Made by a program: the position numbers and the translations under genes
Part shown: positions 24,330 to 35,400 of the stretch, piece after piece
How positions within the stretch are numbered: the first letter of the stretch is position 1
Layout: each line of letters starts with the position of its first letter
DNA from: Flavobacterium cutihirudinis
GTDB taxonomy: Bacteria; Bacteroidota; Bacteroidia; Flavobacteriales; Flavobacteriaceae
Direction: 5' to 3'
DNA length: 64,000 bases
Assembly: GCF_003385895.1 (NCBI RefSeq)
Contig: NZ_QRDQ01000007.1
Location: 1,054,001 to 1,118,000 of the forward strand
Notes under the pieces: model-generated
Seen by the model: the letters and a program-made list of their open reading frames with translations, nothing else
What the model was told of the DNA's origin: nothing
The model's database searches: none

Positions 24330-26750
24330 TTATCTTAAAGTTGCTCCAAGTTCAGTTTCAAAAGTCTGCTGTAGTTTTGACATGATTTTGTCAATTTGAG
24401 CATCTGTAAGCGTTTTTGTGTTATCCTGAATGGTGAAACTCAATGCGTATGATTTTTTCCCTTCAGGAAGCTTGTTTCCTTCGTAAACATCAAACAGGTT
24501 GATGTCTTTTAATAACGATTTTTCAGTTTGTTTTGCCAAATTAAAAATTCGTTCGTATGTAGTGCTCTGATCAATTAATAAAGCTAAATCTCTTCGTACT
24601 TCAGGGTATTTCGGAATTTCAGTATATTTAATTTTTCCAGTGATAATTTTCAGAATTAAATCCCAATTAAAATCGGCATAATAAACATCTTGTTTGATTC
24701 CGAAATGCTTAATGATCGATTTTTTTACCACACCCATTTCTACCAAAGTGTCATTGTTGTAGCAAATAGCAGTTCCTTCAGAAAAAATATCAGATTGAAC
24801 CGGCGCATTAGAAATTTTATCAATTCCTAAACGAGCTAAAACTCCTTTTACATATCCTTTTAATAAGAAGAAATCTGTGCTTTTTTGAGGATGTGTCCAA
24901 CTTTCTTTATTTCTGTTTCCTGAAATCAACAAAGTCAAATGTTTATGTTCTTCGTATCCGTTAAGATATTTATGATAGCTTTTTCCGAATTCAAACAATT
25001 TTAAATCCGCATTTTTTCTATTGATATTATAAGATACAGCTTCTAAACCTGAAAACAATAAAGATTGACGCATAGTCGATAAATCACTGCTTAAAGGGTT
25101 TAGCATTGTTACATTATGTTCCTCTTTTAATGAAGCTGAAAGTTTTGTGTAAGCAGCAGTCGTCAATGAATTCGCCATCATTTCATGGAAACCTTGCGAA
25201 TTTAGCTGCGAAGCGATTACATTTTGTACTTTATAATCTTCAGTTCTTGGCGAATTTGCTACTGTTGCATTGAATTTTTTAGAGAAATTAATGTTGTTGT
25301 AACCATAAACACGAAGGATTTCTTCAATAACATCAATTTCACGTTGCACGTCAACGCGGTAGGCTGGAATTGTTAATCCTAAACCTGAATCAGATACACT
25401 ATTTACTTTGATATCTAAAGAAACCAATATTTTTTTAATAGTATCTTTTGGAATTTCCTGTCCAATGATTTTATAAACATGGCTGAAGTTCAATAATACT
25501 GAAAAATCTTCTACTTTTTTCGGGAAAACTTCGACAACATCTGAAGTTATTTTTCCACCTGCAACTTCCTGAATCAAAAGAGCAGCACGTTTCAAAGCAT
25601 ATTCCGTAATTGTTGGGTCGATTCCTCTTTCAAATCTAAAAGAAGCATCAGTGTTTAATTGGTGTCTTTTAGCAGTCTTACGAATACTAACGGCATCAAA
25701 ATAAGCACTTTCTAAAAAGATAGAAGTGGTTCCTTCAGTAACACCTGATTTTTTTCCTCCAAAAACACCTGCAATACAAAGAGGACCTTTTTCGTCACAA
25801 ATCATTAAGTCTTCTTTGTGTAAAGTTCTTTCTACATCATCCAAAGTAACAAATTTTGTTCCTTCCGGAAGTGTTTTTACAATTACTTTTCCGTTTATTT
25901 TTGCTGCATCAAAAGCATGAAGTGGTTGTCCTAATTCGTGTAAAACATAATTAGTAACATCGACGATATTATTTTTTGGAGTTAAGCCAATCGCTTTTAA
26001 ACGATCTTGCAGCCACGCCGGAGATTCCTGAACTGTAATTCCCGAAATGGTAACACCGCAATATCTTGGTGCTAATGTTGGTTCTTCAACATTTACATCA
26101 ATTTTTAGCGTACGCATATCTACTCTGAAATTACTTACTGATGGTGTAATCAATTCAATATTAACACCACGTTGAAGCATTCCCGCTCTTAAATCGCGAG
26201 CAGTACCAAAATGACTCATTGCATCAGCACGATTTGGAGTTAATCCAATTTCGAAAACTTCATCATTTGCAATTTTAAAAACCTCTGCTGCTGGAGTTCC
26301 AGGTACCAAATCAGCATCCAGAACCATAATTCCGTCGTGACCAGTTCCTAGGCCCAGTTCATCTTCGGCACAAATCATACCGTGGCTTTCCTGACCGCGG
26401 ATTTTTCCTTTTTTTATAGTAAATTCGGCACCATCTTTATCAAATAAAACAGTTCCAATAGTAGCAACCGGAACTTTTTGTCCTGCAGCAACATTGGCCG
26501 CACCGCAAACAATCTGTACGGGAGCTTCTTGCCCAATATTTACTGTTGTTACTTTAAGTCTGTCTGCATCTGGGTGTTTCTCGCAGGTCAGTACGTGTCC
26601 TACAACAACTCCTTCTAATCCACCTTTTATAGATTGGTATTTTTCAACAACTTCAACTTCAAGGCCTAAGTCCGTTAGAAGTTCTGAAGTTTGTTCTGAA
26701 GTCCAGTCTGTTTTAATAAATTGTTTTAACCAGTTGTAAGATATTTTCAT
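24330..26750 (-). CDS. pheT: phenylalanyl-tRNA synthetase beta subunit
   Basis: This 806-aa subunit of the alpha2-beta2 enzyme charges tRNA-Phe. It starts MKISYNWLKQFIKTDWTSEQ. A tRNA-binding OB domain covers about residues 40-155 (VVGHVLTCEKHPDADRLKVT). B3/B4 editing and B5 domains follow (FGGKKSGVTEGTTSIFLES). The C-terminal FDX-ACB anticodon-binding domain starts near YPEVRRDLALLIDQST. Length is normal. pheS is not adjacent, as is common in Bacteroidetes. A TATATTTG -7-like element lies upstream on the minus strand (26780-26787) without a good -33 TTG. Confidence 0.97.
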   Translation of the reverse strand: MKISYNWLKQFIKTDWTSEQTSELLTDLGLEVEVVEKYQSIKGGLEGVVVGHVLTCEKHPDADRLKVTTVNIGQEAPVQIVCGAANVAAGQKVPVATIGTVLFDKDGAEFTIKKGKIRGQESHGMICAEDELGLGTGHDGIMVLDADLVPGTPAAEVFKIANDEVFEIGLTPNRADAMSHFGTARDLRAGMLQRGVNIELITPSVSNFRVDMRTLKIDVNVEEPTLAPRYCGVTISGITVQESPAWLQDRLKAIGLTPKNNIVDVTNYVLHELGQPLHAFDAAKINGKVIVKTLPEGTKFVTLDDVERTLHKEDLMICDEKGPLCIAGVFGGKKSGVTEGTTSIFLESAYFDAVSIRKTAKRHQLNTDASFRFERGIDPTITEYALKRAALLIQEVAGGKITSDVVEVFPKKVEDFSVLLNFSHVYKIIGQEIPKDTIKKILVSLDIKVNSVSDSGLGLTIPAYRVDVQREIDVIEEILRVYGYNNINFSKKFNATVANSPRTEDYKVQNVIASQLNSQGFHEMMANSLTTAAYTKLSASLKEEHNVTMLNPLSSDLSTMRQSLLFSGLEAVSYNINRKNADLKLFEFGKSYHKYLNGYEEHKHLTLLISGNRNKESWTHPQKSTDFFLLKGYVKGVLARLGIDKISNAPVQSDIFSEGTAICYNNDTLVEMGVVKKSIIKHFGIKQDVYYADFNWDLILKIITGKIKYTEIPKYPEVRRDLALLIDQSTTYERIFNLAKQTEKSLLKDINLFDVYEGNKLPEGKKSYALSFTIQDNTKTLTDAQIDKIMSKLQQTFETELGATLR

Positions 26751-27025
26751 GTTTCCTTTATTATTCTTGTATAAGGATACAAATATAAGGATTGCGGATT
26801 GGAGTAAGAAAAAAAATATTTGGTTTTTTTGGACTGCTATAAATACATGAAATACGTTTTAATACTGATTAATTGTGAATTTTGCGATTAATTTTTTGTC
26901 AAATAAACGTTTTAAATATGCTAAAAAAATGAATTTGTAATTTTTGTGCTATTAGTTGACTGAAATGTGCTATTCTGTTTCAGAAGATGAAAGTAATTTT
27001 GAAAGGAATCAAAAAATTACTAGCT

Positions 27026-28531
27026 ATGAGCACAACCACAAAAAGACCTGAATTTAAGGCAAAATATGACAATTACATAAATGGAAAATTTACACCGCCA
27101 GTTACAGGTGAATATTTCGATGTAATTTCTCCTATTGACGGAAAAGTATTTACAAAAGCAGCACATTCCGGGAAAGAAGATCTTGAAAAAGCAGTTGATG
27201 CAGCACATGAAGCATTCAAAACCTGGGGGAAAACTTCAGTAACAGAAAGAAGTATTTTGCTTAACAAGATTGCGCAAAAAATCGAGGATAATTTAGAGTT
27301 TATCGCAACGGTTGAAACAATTGATAACGGAAAACCAATTCGTGAAACACTCGCAGCAGATATACCGCTTGCCATCGATCACTTTAGATATTTTGCAGGT
27401 GTAATTCGTGCAGAAGAAAGTTCAATTGCTGAACTAGATTCTCAAACTGTTTCCATCGCTTTAAGCGAACCTTTGGGAGTAGTAGCGCAGATTATTCCTT
27501 GGAATTTCCCAATTTTAATGGCTGTTTGGAAAATTGCTCCGGCACTTGCTGCAGGAAATACAATTGTTTTAAAACCAGCCGAAAGCACTCCAATTTCGAT
27601 TATGGTTTTAATGGAATTAATTGGCGATATACTTCCTCCAGGGGTTTTAAATATTGTTAACGGTTTTGGTGCCGAACTAGGGCGTCCTTTGGTAACCAAT
27701 AAAAAAGTATCAAAAGCTGCTTTTACAGGTTCAACAACTACAGGACGTTTGGTAATGCAATATGCAACAGAAAATATTATTCCGGTTACTTTAGAATTAG
27801 GCGGGAAATCACCAAATATTTTCTTCCCGTCTGTGGCAGATCATGACGATGATTTCTTTGATAAAGCCATCGAAGGTGCAGTATTATTTGCATTAAATCA
27901 AGGTGAAATTTGTACTTGTCCTTCACGATTATTAATTCATGAAGATATTTATGACAAGTTTATTGCAAAAGTAATTGAAAGAACCGAAGCGATAATTGCC
28001 GGAAATCCTTTGGATAAATCAACTATGATAGGTGCGCAGACTTCTTTGGTACAAAAAGAAAAAATCATGTCTTATATAAAATTAGGAAAAGAAGAAGGAG
28101 CTGAAGTTTTAACAGGAGGTGATGCCAACCATTTGGGAGGAGATCTTGAAGGTGGCTATTACATCAAACCTACATTGTTTAAAGGACATAACAAGATGCG
28201 CATTTTTCAGGAGGAAATTTTCGGGCCAGTTTTGGCTGTTACCACTTTTAAAACTACCGAAGAAGCGATTGAAATTGCAAATGACACAATGTATGGTTTA
28301 GGAGCAGGTGTATGGACTCGTGATGCACATGAAATTTATCAGGTTCCAAGAGCCATTCAGTCTGGTCGTGTCTGGATCAATCAGTATCATTCGTATCCTG
28401 CAGGTGCTCCGTTTGGAGGTTACAAACAATCCGGAATCGGACGTGAGAACCACAAAATGATGTTGAGTCAATACCGTCAGACAAAAAATATGCTTATTTC
28501 TTATGATAAAAAGAAATTAGGATTTTTTTAA
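27026..28531 (+). CDS. NAD-dependent aldehyde dehydrogenase (AldB/ExaC type)
   Basis: ATG 27026 ([20 protein letters not shown]) is preferred over 26987, giving 501 aa. The nucleophile is Cys296 in GEICTCPSR, the signature of acetaldehyde/long-chain aldehyde dehydrogenases of the AldB/ExaC/AcoD group. The general base lies in [10 protein letters not shown], and the cofactor-binding segment includes [20 protein letters not shown] and GSTTTGR. It oxidises aldehydes (probably acetaldehyde) to acids with NAD(P). It is followed by DUF779, a recurrent partner of this subgroup. The AraC regulator at 29151 may control both. The 275-bp upstream gap has no clear promoter by eye. Confidence 0.93.
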   Translation: MSTTTKRPEFKAKYDNYINGKFTPPVTGEYFDVISPIDGKVFTKAAHSGKEDLEKAVDAAHEAFKTWGKTSVTERSILLNKIAQKIEDNLEFIATVETIDNGKPIRETLAADIPLAIDHFRYFAGVIRAEESSIAELDSQTVSIALSEPLGVVAQIIPWNFPILMAVWKIAPALAAGNTIVLKPAESTPISIMVLMELIGDILPPGVLNIVNGFGAELGRPLVTNKKVSKAAFTGSTTTGRLVMQYATENIIPVTLELGGKSPNIFFPSVADHDDDFFDKAIEGAVLFALNQGEICTCPSRLLIHEDIYDKFIAKVIERTEAIIAGNPLDKSTMIGAQTSLVQKEKIMSYIKLGKEEGAEVLTGGDANHLGGDLEGGYYIKPTLFKGHNKMRIFQEEIFGPVLAVTTFKTTEEAIEIANDTMYGLGAGVWTRDAHEIYQVPRAIQSGRVWINQYHSYPAGAPFGGYKQSGIGRENHKMMLSQYRQTKNMLISYDKKKLGFF

Positions 28532-28551
28532 TTGTTATTATAATTGGTTGT

Positions 28552-28582
28552 AAAAGGTAAGTGTGGGGGCTTACCTTTTTTT
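28552..28582 (+). terminator. terminator or attenuator between the aldehyde dehydrogenase and DUF779 genes
   Basis: AAAAGGTAAG (28552-28561) pairs with CTTACCTTTT (28570-28579) around a G-rich 8-nt loop and is followed by more T. It lies 20 bp after the dehydrogenase stop and 26 bp before the DUF779 start, so expression of DUF779 is probably reduced relative to the enzyme. Confidence 0.75.
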
Positions 28583-28607
28583 GTAAACAAATTTAATCAA
28601 ATCGGTC

Positions 28608-28982
28608 ATGATCAAAAGAATTGAAGCCACACCAGAAGCAATAGAATTAATAAAAATTCTAAAAGAAAAACACGGCGAACTGATGTTTTATCAGGCTGGC
28701 GGTTGTTGCGAAGGCACTCAACCACAATGTTTTGAAAAAGGCGGCTATTATCAGCGGACGGGAGATGTGTGTATCGGAATTATTGAGGATACAGAATTTT
28801 GGGTAGATAAAGATTTGTTCGAATACTGGAAACATGCCCATTTTACTTTAAAAGTAATTGATGCATTTGGAGTAGGTGGATTTTCATTGGAAACGCCTTT
28901 AAAAAAGACTTTTCAAATTGAATATCGAATTTTTACTGAAGACGAAGAGAAGGATTTAGAAGAAGTGAAAATTTTTGAGTAA
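28608..28982 (+). CDS. DUF779 protein, partner of the aldehyde dehydrogenase
   Basis: This 124-aa protein has the DUF779 core: LMFYQAGGCCEGTQPQCFEK, then GDVCIGIIEDTEFWVDKDLF and FGVGGFSLETPLKKTFQIEY. The clustered cysteines (GGCCEGTQPQC) suggest metal or thiol chemistry, but no biochemical role is established to my knowledge. It is commonly encoded next to AldB/ExaC-type dehydrogenases, as here, which supports an accessory function for that enzyme. Confidence 0.88.
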   Translation: MIKRIEATPEAIELIKILKEKHGELMFYQAGGCCEGTQPQCFEKGGYYQRTGDVCIGIIEDTEFWVDKDLFEYWKHAHFTLKVIDAFGVGGFSLETPLKKTFQIEYRIFTEDEEKDLEEVKIFE

Positions 28983-29031
28983 AAAAGGGAACAAAGAAGC
29001 AAAGGAACAAAGATTCAAAACGAAGATTTCC

Positions 29032-29056
29032 GTAGAGACGCACTGCAATGCGTCTC
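29032..29056. repeat. solitary REP-like palindrome
   Basis: GTAGAGACGCA-CTGCAA-TGCGTCTC forms an 8-bp stem with a 6-nt loop, preceded by GTA. Its core matches the palindromes inside the REP-associated transposase gene at 43481 (GTAGAGgCGCAC...GTGCGtCTC). It lies in the gap between DUF779 and the AraC gene, a typical REP position, and could also work as a weak terminator because T residues follow. Confidence 0.75.
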
Positions 29057-29117
29057 TTTTATAATCTATTTATAGTATTAAAAATATTGCATGTTGTTTC
29101 AAGATCTAAAATAAAAT

Positions 29118-29153
29118 CTCAAAATCTCAGTAACTTAGAATCTCAGTATCTTA
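29118..29153. repeat. 8-bp-period repeat array, 5 units
   Basis: CT(C/T)A recurs at 29118, 29126, 29134, 29142 and 29150, exactly 8 bp apart, with AT-rich spacers such as AAAT, GTAA, GAAT and GTAT. The array runs into the stop codon of the AraC gene (29151-29153). It is the same repeat type as the larger array at 39542-39650. Confidence 0.6.
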
Positions 29154-30074
29154 ATTAACATATAGTAATTGATACTGTTTTGGCGTAATTCCTTCATGTT
29201 TTTTAAACAATCGAATAAAGTAATTCGCATCTTCAAAACCGGAAAGGTAACACACTTCGTTAATTTGGATTCCGGGATTTTTGAGTAGTTTTTTAGCATG
29301 TTTTATCTTCTCATTCAAAACATATTCTATTGGACTCATTCCTAATTCTCTTTTAAAAAACCGATAAAAAGAAGTTGTACTCATACAAGCTTTGTCGCTG
29401 AGAATTTTCAGATTTATATTTTCCTTTAAATTTAATTTAATGAATTCCGTAACTTCAAAAATCGGATTATTGGATTGGTTTGCAAGACCTTCATCAATTG
29501 ACTTTACAGTCTGAGTCTGGATAATTCTGATCAATAATTCCTGAAGTGTCAAATCAGCGAGAGCATCTTTAGTGATGGAAGTGCTCATGCATTCCTTGAT
29601 TAATTTATTGATTGTGGTAGCAAGATCAACATTATTATAAAAAAAGTAATTCTGGTAGTTTAATTGCCAGTAAATATCGTTTCCTTCTTTTGGATAACGC
29701 TCGTTTAAAAAATTTAATGTTTCGTTTATTTTAGTATTGTCAATCGCTAAAGCCAGACATTGAGTTGGGTTTTCCTTTGAGGCTTCTGGAAAATCAATTT
29801 TCATCTCAATATTTGACGGAATTACAACTGTTTCTCCAGGAAGATAGTCAAATCCCGGCTCATCAAAAAGATGCATCACTTTTTTGCCACGAAGCATACT
29901 CGTTACAACAAAATCATTGAATTTTAAAGGAACCCGATTGGAAGATTCATAGGTTTCAAAAAGATTTAATTCGCAATTATTCAACGTATAAACACTCCTG
30001 TTTTCTACAAGTGTTTTTAATGATTTTTCATTTGATAAATGAGGCGGATGTATTAAAACACGTTGATTTTGCAT
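29151..30074 (-). CDS. AraC-family transcriptional regulator
   Basis: This 307-aa protein has an N-terminal AraC_N-like cupin domain (MLRGKKVMHLFDEPGFDYLP; ETVVIPSNIEMKIDFPEA) and a C-terminal double HTH (LKILSDKACMSTTSFYRFFK; VCYLSGFEDANYFIRLFKKH) ending with EGITPKQYQ. It points towards the aldehyde dehydrogenase/DUF779 pair from the opposite strand. In related genomes such regulators accompany these dehydrogenases, so it is the best candidate regulator, by position only. Confidence 0.88.
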   Translation of the reverse strand: MQNQRVLIHPPHLSNEKSLKTLVENRSVYTLNNCELNLFETYESSNRVPLKFNDFVVTSMLRGKKVMHLFDEPGFDYLPGETVVIPSNIEMKIDFPEASKENPTQCLALAIDNTKINETLNFLNERYPKEGNDIYWQLNYQNYFFYNNVDLATTINKLIKECMSTSITKDALADLTLQELLIRIIQTQTVKSIDEGLANQSNNPIFEVTEFIKLNLKENINLKILSDKACMSTTSFYRFFKRELGMSPIEYVLNEKIKHAKKLLKNPGIQINEVCYLSGFEDANYFIRLFKKHEGITPKQYQLLYVN

Positions 30075-30146
30075 TTTTATTAAATTTTTGGAAGATGTTT
30101 TAAATTTAATAAAAATAAGTATAAAGCCGTTAGATTTAACGTTTTA

Positions 30147-31010
30147 TTAAATCAGTTCTTCGACATGTCTTTTTATGTTTTCAGACATTTTTTTAATTGG
30201 TAAATCATTTTCATCATCTCCGAAAGGATCTTCAATTTCTTCAGCAATTAATTCTAAACTTGCCAAAACATAAAAAATAAACATAACAACCGGAACTACA
30301 TAATAACCTAAACTTAATGAATATCCGAAAGGAAGTGTCATAATATAAAAGAAGATAAATTTCTTTATAAAAGCACTATAAGAATAGGGAATAGGAGTGT
30401 TTTTTATACGTTCGCAGGCGCCGCAGATATCGGTAAAAGCAACCAACTCGGCATCTAACGTAATCAGCTGATCTCCGGTTATTTTTTTTGCATCATATAA
30501 ATCATTGATTTTATGATACATCATTCTTTTTACCTGATTGGGTTTGTGCTTATGATGATCCAGTTCTAAATCAACGTCATCAAAAAGTTGTTTGGCAGTT
30601 TCTGAGTTGTTTAGATGTTTGTAAAGTATTGAGGCATATGCAGGAATAAAAGTTCTAAAAAACTTTCGGTCATTCTCATCTTTTAAAATAGCAGAAAGTT
30701 TTATTGCAAAATTACGACTGTTATTTACTAAACCACCCCATAATTTTCGGGCTTCCCACCAACGATCATAAGCTGTATTGGTTCTAAAAACTAATAAAAG
30801 TGATATTACAAAGCCTAAAATTCCATGCATGAGCGGGATATTTTTGAGATAATCATTTTGATCAACTCCAAAATATATAACCTCCAGATATCCTACCAAA
30901 CCTGAATAAATACCAATTGCAATCATTATAGGAAACAATTGTCTGATAGTATCGGATTTATGAAAATGAAAGATAAAAGTAAACCACTCCTTCGTGTTGT
31001 ATGCGATCAT
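30147..31010 (-). CDS. bestrophin-family membrane protein
   Basis: This 287-aa protein has the bacterial bestrophin (UPF0187/YneE) pattern: WFTFIFHFHKSDTIRQLFP, HGILGFVISLLLVFRTNTAY, DRWWEARKLWGGLVNNSRN and, near the end, IEDPFGDDENDLPI. RTNTAYDRWWEAR is the family signature. Homologues form pentameric ion channels in the inner membrane. The physiological role here is unknown. It stands between the AraC gene and the efflux operon. Confidence 0.9.
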   Translation of the reverse strand: MIAYNTKEWFTFIFHFHKSDTIRQLFPIMIAIGIYSGLVGYLEVIYFGVDQNDYLKNIPLMHGILGFVISLLLVFRTNTAYDRWWEARKLWGGLVNNSRNFAIKLSAILKDENDRKFFRTFIPAYASILYKHLNNSETAKQLFDDVDLELDHHKHKPNQVKRMMYHKINDLYDAKKITGDQLITLDAELVAFTDICGACERIKNTPIPYSYSAFIKKFIFFYIMTLPFGYSLSLGYYVVPVVMFIFYVLASLELIAEEIEDPFGDDENDLPIKKMSENIKRHVEELI

Positions 31011-31038
31011 TTATATTAGTTTTTAAAACAAATTTACT

Positions 31039-32349
31039 TTAAAAATTAATATTTCCAGCCAACTCTCTCAAAGCAATTTCAGATAATTTTGCTTGGTATT
31101 GAGCATTGCTGTATCGCACTTTTGCGTTTACATAATTTAATTGGGCCGTTCTGAAATCAAGTGTTGTAATAGTACCAATTCTGAATTTATCCAAAGTGAT
31201 ATCCAAATTTTGTTTGGCAATTGTAACGTTATCTTCTTCCAAACCAATTAATTCTAAGTTAGTTAAATACGTTTGGAAAGCAGTATTAAGTTGTGTGTCC
31301 AAAATCAAATTTTGCTGATCAATAGCAATTTGAGAATTTTCAATTTCCAGTTTTGCCACTTTTTCATTTCGATGCTGGTTTAGACCGTCAAATATGTTCA
31401 ATCTTGCATTAAAACCATAGTTAAAACCTTTTGAAGAAGATTCGCTGGTAAATCCTAAACTTGACTGATTCTCAGAAAAATTGTATCCGGAAGTTAGGTT
31501 TACTACAGGATAACGATCGGCTTTTATTTGTTTTAGTTGTAATTCGGCGATTCGTTTATTGATAATTTGTGCTTCTACAGCTGGATTTTGTTTGTGTGCA
31601 AGATCTGATAATTCAGCCAAATTCATAGCATTATCAACAGTTACTAAATCGGTTACCGTAAAATCAATTTTAGGATCACGCGCCAAATATTGATTCAAAA
31701 GAATTTTAGCATTTGCATATGTCTCTTTTTGGCGTAATAAAGCAACTTGATCCGAATTTAAATCAACTTGAGCATTTAAAACTTCTAATTTTGAAGCTTT
31801 TCCAATGCTGAAACGATTTTGTGCCAATGCCAATCTTTGTTTAGAAATTACGATTGTAGTATCTAAAGCGGCCAATTGATGTTGTTGCTGAACAAGATCA
31901 TAATAGGCCGAATTAACCTGTACAATTTTTATTAGAACTGTTCTTCTTAATTCAGAATCACCCAACTTTTGAAGTTCTTTTAGCTGATCTAAACGTGCAA
32001 ACATTTTCATTCCGTCAAAAACAGTCCAGTTTAAACCAACTCCGTAAGTTAAACTGTTGTTTTTTGCATTGTCTAATGACGTTGTTGTTCCGTCCTGACG
32101 CGTTTGTGAGGAATTTGTAACACTATTGTTGTCTGTTACTGTTGCCGCTACAGTTGGCAGTAATCCTGCATTTCCAATTGTAACATTTGTTTCGCTTATT
32201 TTTGTGTTATTCTTTGCAATTCTAATTTCAAAGTTATTTTCTAAAGCGATTCTTGTAGCATCTTCAATAGTTAGAACACCTTGTGCATTTGTTTTTGCAA
32301 TGCAGAAGAAGAGGATTAATAAAGCGCCGTATATATTTTTGATATTCAT
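31039..32349 (-). CDS. TolC-family outer-membrane efflux protein
   Basis: I start at 32349 (MNIKNIYGALLILFFCIAKT, then NAQG), a clear signal peptide; the frame extends to 32400. The 436-aa protein has two OEP repeats with long helices: LTIEDATRIALENNFEIRIA, YGVGLNWTVFDGMKMFARLD, LNIFDGLNQHRNEKVAKLEI and FRIGTITTLDFRTAQLNYVN. It is the third gene of the RND operon (adaptor-permease-TolC) and would form the outer-membrane exit duct. Confidence 0.92.
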   Translation of the reverse strand: MNIKNIYGALLILFFCIAKTNAQGVLTIEDATRIALENNFEIRIAKNNTKISETNVTIGNAGLLPTVAATVTDNNSVTNSSQTRQDGTTTSLDNAKNNSLTYGVGLNWTVFDGMKMFARLDQLKELQKLGDSELRRTVLIKIVQVNSAYYDLVQQQHQLAALDTTIVISKQRLALAQNRFSIGKASKLEVLNAQVDLNSDQVALLRQKETYANAKILLNQYLARDPKIDFTVTDLVTVDNAMNLAELSDLAHKQNPAVEAQIINKRIAELQLKQIKADRYPVVNLTSGYNFSENQSSLGFTSESSSKGFNYGFNARLNIFDGLNQHRNEKVAKLEIENSQIAIDQQNLILDTQLNTAFQTYLTNLELIGLEEDNVTIAKQNLDITLDKFRIGTITTLDFRTAQLNYVNAKVRYSNAQYQAKLSEIALRELAGNINF

Positions 32350-32413
32350 GTTCGTTTTCTTTTGCTGAAAAACATAAATTTCACAATCAGTAAAATTCAT
32401 GTTTTAAAAGCTG

Positions 32414-35400
32414 CTATTTTATACTTTCTTTTTCGTATTCATCAATATGATCAAACTCCGGATAATGTTTTCTTTGTTTAGACCACATTAAATAAATGGC
32501 TGGAATTACAAAAAGTGTTAATGCAAGAGAGAAAATAGTTCCTCCAACAATTACAACTCCCATTCCGATTCGGCTTGTTGACGCGGCTCCAAGTGACATT
32601 GCAATTGGCAACGCTCCAAGAGCAATGGCCAAACTGGTCATCAAAATAGGACGTAAACGAGCTTCTGAAGCTTCCAGAATAGCTTCCAATTTTGGTTTGC
32701 CCTGTTCTCGAAGCTGATTGGCAAATTCGACAATCAAAATACCATTTTTAGTTACCAGTCCAATAAGCATTACCGTTCCAATCTGGCTGAAGATATTCCA
32801 GGTTTGATTGAAAAGCCATAAAGAGAATAAAGCTCCGGCAACCGCCATTGGTACAGTTAAAATGATAATAAATGGGTCGATGAAACTCTCAAACTGAGCA
32901 GCTAAAATCAAGAAAATTAAAAGCAAAGCTAAGCCAAAAGCGAAAGAGGTATTTGAACTACTTTCAACAAAATCTCGCGATTCTCCAGCCAAATCTGTTG
33001 TAAAACTTTCATCTAAAACTTTTGCCTTAATTCGGTTCATTTCTTCAATTCCGTCGCCCATACTTTTCCCTGGAGCTAAACCGGCAGAAACAGTAGCCGA
33101 CATATATCGATTGTTATGATACAATTGTGGCGGATTACTTTGTTCTTCAACATTTACTACGTTATCCATTTGAATTAATTCGCCTTTATTGTTTTTAACA
33201 AACATCGAAGTCAAATCTAACGGTTTTGAACGGTCTTTTTGATCAAACTGACCGATAACCTGATATTGTTTTCCGTTTTTAATAAAGTAACCAAAACGCT
33301 GTCCACTTAAAGAAAGCTGTAATGTTTGAGCAATATCCAAAATAGAAATTCCTAAACTTTCGGCTTTTTCACGATTGATACTTACGTTTATTTCCGGTTT
33401 GTTGAATTTCAAGTTTACATCTGTTGTAGAAAAGACGTCGCTTTTTCCAACTTCTTCCATAAAAACAGGAATTTTTTCTCGTAATTTTTCAAAATTCGGT
33501 GCCTGAATAATATATTGAATTGGCAATCCTCCACGTCTGTTTACAGCAATTGTAGGCTGTTGGATAACTGCAGTTTTTGCTTCAGGATATCTCTTAGTCC
33601 ATTTGGTTAATTTATCAGCAATATCCTTTTGAGAAGCTTTTCTTTCGTCTGGTTCTTTTAATGAAAGACGTATAAAACCTGTATTGGTTGCCGAAGCTCC
33701 AAAACCAGGTGCCGTAATAACCAAACTCACTTTTTTCTCCGGAATAGAATCGTCTACTAATTTGGATATTTCCTGCATGAAACGGTCTGTGTATTCGTAT
33801 GAAGAACCTTCAGGAGTAGTCATACGCATTGTTACAGAACTTCTGTCATCCAGCGGAGCAGTTTCTTTTGGAAGTATCGTAAAGAACAAATAAATTAATC
33901 CAAAACAAGCTATCAAAATTGGAAAGCTGATCCATTTTTTCTCCATAAATTTTGAAAGTGCTTCTGCATAACTGCTGTTCATCTTTTCAAAAAATGGTTC
34001 GGTTTTAATATAGAATTTTGATTTTTTCTGTTCGCCGCCTTTCATTAAATAAGCATTCAACATTGGCGTCAATGTCAAGGAAACGAATGCAGAAATTAGT
34101 ACGGCAGCACCAATTACAACCCCAAATTCCCTAAAGAGTCGGCCTACGAAACCTTCTAAGAAAATTACCGGCAAAAATACGGCAGCCAAAGTAACCGAAA
34201 TCGAAATTACGGCGTAGAAAATCTCATTAGAACCTTTGATTGCTGCTTCGATAGGAGACATTCCTTCTTCAACTTTTTTAAATATATTTTCGGTTACAAC
34301 AATACCATCATCAACCACTAAACCAGTTGCCAGTACAATTGCTAATAAAGTCAATACGTTGATTGAGAATCCAAAAAGCCACATGATAAAAAACGTAGCG
34401 ATCAACGAAACCGGAATATCAATTAAAGGTCGAAACGCAATTGCCCAGTCTCTAAAGAACAAATAAATAATAATAATTACCAGAATGATTGAAATTCCAA
34501 GTGTTTCAGCAACTTCAAGAACTGATTTTTTTACGAAAATAGTATTATCCAGCGCAATATTCAGTTTAATATCTTTTGGAAGATCCTTTTTTAAAGCTTC
34601 ATATTTTTTGTAGAATTCTGCTGAAATATCCAAATAATTTGCTCCCGGCATCGGAACAATAGCCAAACCAATCATTGGAAGTCCTGATTGACTTAATTTC
34701 GTTTCAATATTTTCCGGACCTAATTCAGCTCCACCAATATCGCTGAAACGAACAATTTTATCTCCATCAGTACGAATAATAATATTGTTGAACTCTTCTG
34801 GTTTAGATAAATTTCCAATTGTTTTTACAGTAAGTTCTGTATTGTTACCCGTAAGTTTTCCTGACGGAAGCTCAACGTTTTGAGAATTTAATGCATTTCG
34901 AACTTCGGCAACAGTAACACCATATGAAGCAAGTTTTACAGGGTCGATCCATAAACGCATTGCATAACGTTTTTGTCCCCAAATTTGCACGCCAGACACT
35001 CCGGGAATGGTTTCTAAACGTTGCGAAATTACATTTTCGGCATAATCACTTAATTCAAGTGAATTTCGTGTATCACTTTGTACCGTCATCGAAATAATCG
35101 CATCACTATCAGCATCGGCTTTTGAAACAACAGGAGGTGCATCAATATCTTGCGGTAAGCTTCTAATGGCTTGCGAAACCTTATCACGAACGTCATTTGC
35201 CGCTTCTTCTAAGTCTTTATCTAAATTAAACTCGATTGTAATATTACTGCTTCCCTGATTACTCGAAGAAGTAATATTTCTGATTCCGTCAATTGCATTT
35301 ACTGCTTTTTCTAACGGTTCTGTAATTTGCGATTCAATAATATCAGAATTGGCTCCGGTGTAATTGGTTCTAATAGAAACTTGCGCCGGGTCAATAGAAG

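Noticed and set aside
29118-29153. CRISPR array
   Set aside because: The 8-bp period with short degenerate units is far below CRISPR repeat and spacer sizes, and no cas gene is present. The same holds for 39542-39650.
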